From: CAZDVQ01 sp964508975
GTDB lineage: Bacteria; Bacteroidota; Bacteroidia; Chitinophagales; Saprospiraceae
DNA: 64,000 nt
Assembly (NCBI GenBank): GCA_964508975.1
Contig: CAZDVQ010000001.1
Coordinates: forward strand, 253,438 to 317,437
Reading direction: 5' to 3'
The notes beneath the pieces are model-generated. The model did not search any database. It was given only the letters and a program-made list of their open reading frames with translations, and was not told where the DNA came from. The position numbers and the translations under genes are program-made. This document shows positions 59,542 to 64,000 of the stretch, piece by piece; the stretch's first letter is position 1, and each line of letters opens with the position of its first letter.

Positions 59542-61014
59542 CTACTTATCAATCACATAAGTGTAATCGCCTTGATCTTTGTAGGCTGGGTAAAAACCTT
59601 CTAGCACCAACATCTTGCGGCCATCGGAGAAGGCGGCTTGGAGATCGGCCATGCTTTTAATCGGCTTATCGTTAGCCTTTTGGATGACGAAGCCATCCAG
59701 CATGTTGGTTTCGTTGAGTTTGCTGTTGGGGTTAACCTTTTCAACCAGCACGCCAGTGGTTTTATACTGGCTTAGCTCTTCAGCGTTGAGGTTGCGGAGC
59801 GTACCACCGAGGAATTCAAGCATAGAGCTCGGGTCGGTCACGGCACCTGTTGTAGCAGGTAATTTTGCTGCTGTTCCTACCCCACCCGCACTGTTTTGAA
59901 GTACAATTTTGGTGCGCTCGGTTTTGCCTTCCCTCAGGTAGATGACGTCCACCACATCGCCAGGACGGTTGAGGGCTACTTGCTCTTGTAAGTCTGGGTG
60001 CGAGTTAACCTTCACGTCGTTCACGTGTGTAATGATATCACCTGGTTTCAGGCCTGCTTTCTCGGCAGCGCCGCCTTTGTTGATACGATCGAGGTATACC
60101 CCATCCAATGAGTTTAACTTGAGCGCTTTAGCAATTTCTGGCGTAATGTTCTGGATATAAACACCCAAGAAACCACGTTGAACGGTACCAAACTCTTTCA
60201 AGTCTTGCATCACCTTGAGCACCAAGTTTGAAGGAACAGCAAAGGAATAACCTTCGTAGCTACCCGTTTTGGTCACGATAGCCGTGTTGATACCCACGAG
60301 GTCGCCGTTGGTGTTTACCAAAGCGCCGCCGCTGTTGCCAGGGTTAACCACGGCATCGGTTTGAATAAATGCCTCGATAGAGAACTCACCAGTTAGGATA
60401 TCTATATTTCTGCCTTTAGCGCTCACGATACCCGCGGTAACGGTGGAGTTCAAGTTGAAGGGGTTACCCACGGCCAACACCCAGTGCCCGATTTCAAGGG
60501 CATCAGAATTAGCAAAGCGTGCAAAAGGCAAGGTAGCGCCCATGAGCTCCGAGTCTTGAATTTTGAGCAGCGCCAAGTCGGTAGAAGGATCTCGGCCAAC
60601 CAACTGGGCTTTGTATACCATGCGGTTTGATACGGTTACCTCTAGGCTAGTGGTATTTTCAATCACGTGGTTGTTGGTCATGATATAACCATCGGCTGAG
60701 ACGATGACGCCAGAGCCAGATGACTCCCCGCTACCCTCGCCGAAAAACAAGTCGAAACGATTATTGCTCGTTGTAGCCTTCTTGCCTTTGATGTGCACCA
60801 CGAAAGGCGTAGCCTTTTTAGCAGCATCGGTAAAAGATTCAGGATTACCCTGCCCTGAGGCCGGGCTCAACGGCATGTTCGAGAACTGAGCACTCGGCGT
60901 GCTTTGAACAAAAACACGTTCTACCCGAGGACCGCGAACAAATTCGGTGACAAATACTGTTGCCACGGCTGTGGATGCAGCGACTAAAACTGGAATTAAA
61001 AGGTTTCTATTCAT
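59542..61014 (-). CDS. Deg/HtrA-type periplasmic serine protease
   Basis: A 490-residue periplasmic quality-control protease. A signal or anchor helix (LLIPVLVAASTAVATVFV) is at residues 5-22. The trypsin-like domain has the full triad His116 (MTNNHVIEN), Asp146 (STDLALLKI) and Ser228 (NPGNSGGAL). Two PDZ domains follow (about 270-370, with GFLGVYIQNITPEIA, and about 390-490). It degrades or refolds misfolded envelope proteins, which fits the many exported proteins here. Names DegP, DegQ or HtrA are not separable on this evidence. The divergent small membrane gene is on the other side of the promoter region. Confidence 0.95.
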   Translation of the reverse strand: MNRNLLIPVLVAASTAVATVFVTEFVRGPRVERVFVQSTPSAQFSNMPLSPASGQGNPESFTDAAKKATPFVVHIKGKKATTSNNRFDLFFGEGSGESSGSGVIVSADGYIMTNNHVIENTTSLEVTVSNRMVYKAQLVGRDPSTDLALLKIQDSELMGATLPFARFANSDALEIGHWVLAVGNPFNLNSTVTAGIVSAKGRNIDILTGEFSIEAFIQTDAVVNPGNSGGALVNTNGDLVGINTAIVTKTGSYEGYSFAVPSNLVLKVMQDLKEFGTVQRGFLGVYIQNITPEIAKALKLNSLDGVYLDRINKGGAAEKAGLKPGDIITHVNDVKVNSHPDLQEQVALNRPGDVVDVIYLREGKTERTKIVLQNSAGGVGTAAKLPATTGAVTDPSSMLEFLGGTLRNLNAEELSQYKTTGVLVEKVNPNSKLNETNMLDGFVIQKANDKPIKSMADLQAAFSDGRKMLVLEGFYPAYKDQGDYTYVIDK

Positions 61015-61045
61015 ATCAAAATCATTTTATTACCGCTGAAAATAG

Positions 61046-61072
61046 TTGAGGGCTAAGATATAACTATCTTTG
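61046..61072 (+). promoter_or_regulatory. Promoter (TTG, TATCTTTG) of the small membrane gene
   Basis: TTG at 61046-61048 and TATCTTTG at 61065-61072 (perfect TAnnTTTG, 16-bp spacing) match the Bacteroidota -33/-7 promoter reasonably well. The leader to 61141 is about 60 nt. Confidence 0.6.
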
Positions 61073-61140
61073 CACTTGTGTGTTGTTTAAAAATGGTCTT
61101 AAATCTTCTTTAACTAAACACGGGCATTAAATACAAGTTC

Positions 61141-61407
61141 ATGGAGCAACAAAAACCCGAAAACGAAAAACCTGCTAAACGTAACGTCTGGGAGGAATTC
61201 AGGCAGCAAGCTTTTGGCAATGTCCCACAAGGAAATATATGGGGCAAAAATTTTACCATTTTTTCAGCTGTCCTCATTATCAGCTTTGCTATTCTAGCTG
61301 GATACCTCCATTATACAGGCCGTGTCGACATCCGCACGGGCCGCCCGCCGGGCGCTCCCGCCACCGATACTGTGCAAATTGGTATCGGTGTAAAAAAAGC
61401 CAACTAA
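61141..61407 (+). CDS. Small single-span membrane protein
   Basis: An 88-residue protein: polar Lys/Glu-rich N-terminus with NVWEEFRQQAFG, one membrane helix (TIFSAVLIISFAILAGYLHY, about 39-58) and a Pro/Arg-rich tail (RTGRPPGAPATDT). I do not recognise a family. It lies 3 bp before the UbiA gene, on the same transcript from the promoter at 61046, which hints at a role linked to quinone or prenyl-lipid enzymes, but nothing in the sequence proves it. Confidence 0.75.
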   Translation: MEQQKPENEKPAKRNVWEEFRQQAFGNVPQGNIWGKNFTIFSAVLIISFAILAGYLHYTGRVDIRTGRPPGAPATDTVQIGIGVKKAN

Positions 61408-61410
61408 GCC

Positions 61411-62262
61411 ATGAAATCATACCTTTCGCTCGTCAAATTTAGCCATACCATATTTGCTTTGCCCTTTGCCATGGTTGGTTTTTTCATGGCCGTTAAACAC
61501 CAAGGCAGTACCGGGCTCGATATAAAATTATTGGCCCTCGTGCTCGGTTGTATGGTTTTTGCCCGAAGTGCCGCAATGGCATTTAACCGCTGGGCCGACC
61601 GACATTTTGACGCAAAAAATCCCCGCACGGCTGTACGCGAAATTCCTGCTGGGGTCATTTCCGAGCGCCAGGCCTTCGCGTTTGTGGTCATTAACTGCTT
61701 GTTGTTTGTGGCCTGTACTTTTTTCATCAACTGGCTTTGTTTTGCGCTCTCGCCCGTGGCATTGGCCGTTATTTTGGGCTACAGCTATACCAAGCGATTT
61801 ACGGCATTGTGTCATTTTGTGTTGGGCCTTGGCCTAGCGCTGGCGCCTGTTGGAGCCTATATTGCCGTTACAGGACAGTTTAATATTTTACCCATCCTGC
61901 TTGGGTTCGTGGTGCTTACCTGGGTATCGGGCTTTGATATTATCTATGCCTTGCAAGACGATGAATTTGATCGTGGCCAAGGGCTACATTCCGTTCCGGC
62001 CATGATGGGCCGAGCCAACGCGCTCATGTTGTCCAATGTTTTACACGTCATCAGTGCAGCTTTGGTGTTTGCGCTAGGATACCTAGGCCAATTTGGTACC
62101 CTGTATTGGGTAGGCGCTGCATTTTTCAGTTTATTGTTGTTGTACCAACATTTCTTGGTCAAACCAAACGATTTAAGCAAGGTAAACCTCGCGTTTTTCA
62201 CCACCAATGGTATTGCCAGCGTGGTATTCGGCAGCTTGGTTATTGCTGATTTTTTCCTATAA
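61411..62262 (+). CDS. UbiA-family prenyltransferase (menaquinone route, MqnP-like)
   Basis: A 283-residue integral membrane enzyme with about nine helices that joins a polyprenyl diphosphate to an aromatic acceptor. Both Asp-rich Mg-diphosphate motifs are intact: NRWADRHFD (Asn59, Asp63, Asp67) and FDIIYALQDDEFD (Asp176, Asp183, Asp184, Asp187). Bacteroidota use menaquinone, so the likely role is a MqnP-type step of the futalosine pathway or a MenA/UbiA-type step; the two cannot be split by sequence alone. It is coexpressed with the small membrane protein. It ends just before a GTTCATA tandem array. Confidence 0.9.
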   Translation: MKSYLSLVKFSHTIFALPFAMVGFFMAVKHQGSTGLDIKLLALVLGCMVFARSAAMAFNRWADRHFDAKNPRTAVREIPAGVISERQAFAFVVINCLLFVACTFFINWLCFALSPVALAVILGYSYTKRFTALCHFVLGLGLALAPVGAYIAVTGQFNILPILLGFVVLTWVSGFDIIYALQDDEFDRGQGLHSVPAMMGRANALMLSNVLHVISAALVFALGYLGQFGTLYWVGAAFFSLLLLYQHFLVKPNDLSKVNLAFFTTNGIASVVFGSLVIADFFL

Positions 62263-62264
62263 TT

Positions 62265-62292
62265 GTTCATAGTTCATAGTTCATAGTTCATC
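62265..62292 (+). repeat. GTTCATA tandem repeat
   Basis: Four units of GTTCATA (the last GTTCATC) directly after the UbiA stop codon and before a GC-rich element. Low-complexity spacer of the kind that often flanks these elements. Confidence 0.8.
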
Positions 62293-62300
62293 GTTATTTG

Positions 62301-62436
62301 TATGGCGCTGCGCCGCTACGCGTCGCCGTTACGCTACGGCGCTCGCTATTCGCTCGGCCCGCTGCGCGGTCTGGCCCTGCGGGCCACGCCTCCGCATCAC
62401 TAGCGCAAGCCCCGGCAGCGAAGCTGCCGTGGGGGC
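62301..62436 (+). repeat. GC-rich modular intergenic element with extra hairpin
   Basis: Left end TATGGCGCTGCGCCGCTACG, module GCTCGCTATTCGCTCGGCCC, GGTCTGGCCCTGCGGGCCAC, right end CACTAGCGCAAG (62408). A further stem-loop CGGCAGC GAA GCTGCCG (62413-62429) abuts it. The first T-run is weaker than in other copies. Confidence 0.8.
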
Positions 62437-62516
62437 ATGCACAGAGGCCAATAAAAGTTCCTTGGGTTTATCGTGAAAAAAATACCGCAAAGCGAAAGGT
62501 GTATTATATTTTTTCA

Positions 62517-62524
62517 TAACTTTG
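62517..62524 (+). promoter_or_regulatory. -7 box (TAACTTTG) of the PH-like membrane gene
   Basis: A perfect TAnnTTTG about 150 bp upstream of the coding start, with a long A+T-rich leader. No clear -33 box. Confidence 0.45.
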
Positions 62525-62671
62525 TAGAGTTAGGGTTTTTAGCCAAAACCTTGGCCTTGCACAAGCCACTTGTTTAAGTCATAAACCTTCAGGGTTACTG
62601 AATATAGATGCAACAAAGCAGGCGGAGTTGCAGGAAAAAGCTAATTGTGCGTCACTAAAAAAAGAAAACCA

Positions 62672-63205
62672 ATGGACCTGGAAAAGGTAATAACGTACTT
62701 GTCAGTCACATTGGCAGTTAGCTTGGCGATGAACTATTTAAATAGGGGGGCAAGTCAAGAAATTGAACAAAGCAAGAATGGTGAAATAGAATTGCGTATG
62801 AATAAACTCTATCAAATACTAGGCTATGTATGTATAGGGTTTGCCTCAATTTTTGTGATGGCAGCATTGTATTACCAGGAAAAAGAAATGTATGTAATCG
62901 GAATTGTAATGCTCATACTTTTTGGAGGATTAGGAATATCCTGTTTGATGTATTACCAAAATCACAAGTTGACCTTCGACGATGAAAAAATAACTGTCCA
63001 AAATTGGAGAAAAAAAATTGAAGAAATAAAGTGGGGAGAAATAAATGAAATCAAATTCAATCCATTCTCAGGATATTTGAATATAAGAGGTTTAAACAAG
63101 AAAATGACTATTCACCAACATTTAGTAGGTTTAAAAGCTTTTGCCAAAAAAATGGAAGAAAAGACAAAATGGAAAACGAGTGAATTGAAATTACCAATCA
63201 AATAA
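62672..63205 (+). CDS. Membrane protein with a PH-like domain
   Basis: A 177-residue protein. The ATG at 62672 (MDLEKVITYLSVTLAVSLAM) is preferred over a TTG 27 bp earlier. Three hydrophobic helices are seen (about 7-22, 48-66, 71-92). The C-terminal part (HKLTFDDEKITVQNWRKKIEEIKWGEINEIKF ... GYLNIRGL) is a small PH-like fold of the bPH type found in bacterial membrane proteins, with function unknown. The gene is far richer in A+T and Lys/Ile than its neighbours, which suggests horizontal gain or weak expression. No partner gene lies beside it. Confidence 0.8.
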   Translation: MDLEKVITYLSVTLAVSLAMNYLNRGASQEIEQSKNGEIELRMNKLYQILGYVCIGFASIFVMAALYYQEKEMYVIGIVMLILFGGLGISCLMYYQNHKLTFDDEKITVQNWRKKIEEIKWGEINEIKFNPFSGYLNIRGLNKKMTIHQHLVGLKAFAKKMEEKTKWKTSELKLPIK

Positions 63206-63289
63206 AAAAAATGGTGAACGCCCAGCAAAGGACAAATATTCATAGCCTTGCGCGGAGAGGGTAATAAAGCCGTGCTAGGCATATGTAGG

Positions 63290-63360
63290 CCCCTCTCCAC
63301 AACACGCACAGCGTGTGCCCGTGGAGAGGGGTGGCACGAGCGCGAGCTCGTGACGGGGTG
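63290..63360 (-). repeat. CACCCCGTC-family repeat, third copy
   Basis: On the minus strand: CACCCCGTC, hairpin CACGAGCTCGCGCTCGTG, then a CCACCCCTCTCCAC stem closing with GTGGAGAGGGG around an inner ACACGC/GCGTGT stem. The module order equals that in the arms at 56553-56853, but hairpin sequences differ with pairing preserved. Confidence 0.75.
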
Positions 63361-63391
63361 AGGCACCATTTTCATCCCCCCCACCAAAAAA

Positions 63392-63436
63392 ATTAGGTTT
63401 CAGCAACCAGCACTAAACTAGCCCCTGAAACCTAAT
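63392..63436. terminator. Possible terminator hairpin / TTAGG-type array
   Basis: ATTAGGTTTCAG (63392-63403) pairs with CTGAAACCTAAT (63425-63436), a 12-bp perfect stem with a 21-nt loop, followed by CCCTAAAACCTAAT units resembling the array at 38005. It is downstream of the minus-strand GH65 gene and could end it. Confidence 0.5.
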
Positions 63437-63459
63437 CCCTAAAACCTAATAATTAATAC

Positions 63460-64000
63460 CTACTTCGTTACCGACTTCCCTGCCTCAATCGTAAAGGCCT
63501 GGCCCGAAATAACGACCTCAATAGCCTTGCTCGACTCGTTCTCGATTTCAATACCATCCTGTTTTACACGTACATCCAGTACCTGTCCACGGAAACGAAT
63601 TTTAAACGAGAAGGCCTGCCACTGGCTCGGGATAAACGGCGCGAAATGTAACTTGCCATCCCGCACGCGCATACCCGCAAAACCTTTAATTACGGCCATC
63701 CAAGTACCCGCCATCGAGGTGGTATGGCAACCATCCTCGGTGTCGTTGTTGTAATCGTCCAAGTCAAGGCGAGCGGTACGCAAGTATAGTTCGTACGCTT
63801 TGTCTTGATAACCCAACTTCGAGGCTAAAATCACGTGCACACATGGCGACAACGATGATTCATGCACGGTCAATGGCTCGTAAAAATCAAAGTTACGGCG
63901 GTGGGTATCTAAATCAAACTGATCTTCAAAAAAGTACAAACCTTGTAAGGTATCGGCTTGCTTGATGTAGCAGGAGCGCAAAATCCTATCCCACGACCAT
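63460..64000 (-). CDS. Glycoside hydrolase family 65 phosphorylase (C-terminal part; 5' end beyond window)
   Basis: The open frame runs off the window: upstream codons read WSWDRILRSCYIKQAD, so the gene begins elsewhere; the last complete codon starts at 63999. The visible about 180 residues match GH65 (maltose, trehalose or kojibiose phosphorylase): CYIKQADTLQGLYF, FYEPLTVHESSLSPCVHVILAS (containing the Glu and His ligand region), ARLDLDDYNNDTEDGCHTTSMAGTW, then the C-terminal beta-sandwich (LHFAPFIPSQWQAFSFKIRFRGQVLDV). The substrate cannot be told from this piece. It is probably a disaccharide phosphorylase in alpha-glucan metabolism. Confidence 0.92.
   Translation of the reverse strand, partial: WSWDRILRSCYIKQADTLQGLYFFEDQFDLDTHRRNFDFYEPLTVHESSLSPCVHVILASKLGYQDKAYELYLRTARLDLDDYNNDTEDGCHTTSMAGTWMAVIKGFAGMRVRDGKLHFAPFIPSQWQAFSFKIRFRGQVLDVRVKQDGIEIENESSKAIEVVISGQAFTIEAGKSVTK

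Noticed and set aside
62645..62671. Upstream TTG start for the PH-like membrane protein
   Set aside because: Adds only nine polar residues; the ATG at 62672 starts directly before the first helix.

Overview
The window looks like a contig from a Bacteroidota (Bacteroidetes) genome. The evidence is: several perfect or near-perfect TAnnTTTG promoter boxes; weak Shine-Dalgarno sites; type IX secretion (T9SS) parts (PorQ, PorP/SprF) and cargo with both type A and type B C-terminal sorting domains; SprB-like and CHU_C-type Ig-like repeats; and an RND pump fused to a TolC domain. Genus cannot be fixed from sequence alone. A run of exactly 100 N (24675-24774) sits in a tandem repeat, so this is a draft or metagenome assembly with a placeholder gap.

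Layout. 1-3.4 kb: end of a surface-polysaccharide locus (polytopic membrane protein, two GT4 glycosyltransferases). 4.0-16.9 kb: tpiA-prmA, a 1562-residue secreted protein of unknown function, a lipoprotein, a DUF4129-like membrane protein, a methyltransferase with a membrane tail, a MORN-type lipoprotein, PorQ, a 54-residue membrane protein and a VWA protein. 16.9-23.7 kb: minus-strand heavy-metal efflux cluster (adaptor, RND-TolC fusion, small exported protein) plus cytidine deaminase. 23.8-25.9 kb: low-complexity secreted protein holding the gap. 26.5-34.9 kb: proS, a 1701-residue Ig-like T9SS adhesin, and a PorP/SprF-OmpA partner. 35-39.5 kb: uvrA, a DEDDh exonuclease and an ECF sigma factor. 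40-41.7 kb: OmpA-like and helix-hairpin-helix membrane proteins. 41.9-48.3 kb: an 800-residue envelope protein, a GlcD-type oxidase overlapping an isoprenoid-synthase-like protein, and a BaiN/HI0933 flavoprotein. 48.3-56.2 kb: a secreted-protein region with a four-gene operon (exported protein, M23/SprB/T9SS giant, two lipoproteins), a beta-gamma-crystallin-like lipoprotein and another lipoprotein. 56.9-64 kb: folP, ornithine aminotransferase, Deg protease, small membrane protein plus UbiA-type prenyltransferase, a PH-like membrane protein, and the end of a GH65 phosphorylase.

The most unusual feature is in the intergenic DNA. About 16 copies of a GC-rich modular element (about 100-170 bp) alternate with the genes. 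Complete copies begin TTTTGGGCG and end near CTAGCGCAA, and are filled with short hairpins whose sequence changes while pairing is kept. The right end often abuts a gene's 3' end and, at folP, supplies its stop codon. Three copies share an A+T-rich leader. A second family (CACCCCGTC, hairpin, CCACCCCTC hairpin) occurs three times, twice as a large inverted repeat. Short A+T-rich tandem arrays lie beside several elements.

Functionally the window combines housekeeping genes (glycolysis, tRNA charging, excision repair, folate, prenylation) with an envelope and secretion programme: cargo proteins carry T9SS signals, PorQ and PorP/SprF belong to the export and anchoring apparatus, and many lipoproteins probably sit in the outer membrane.
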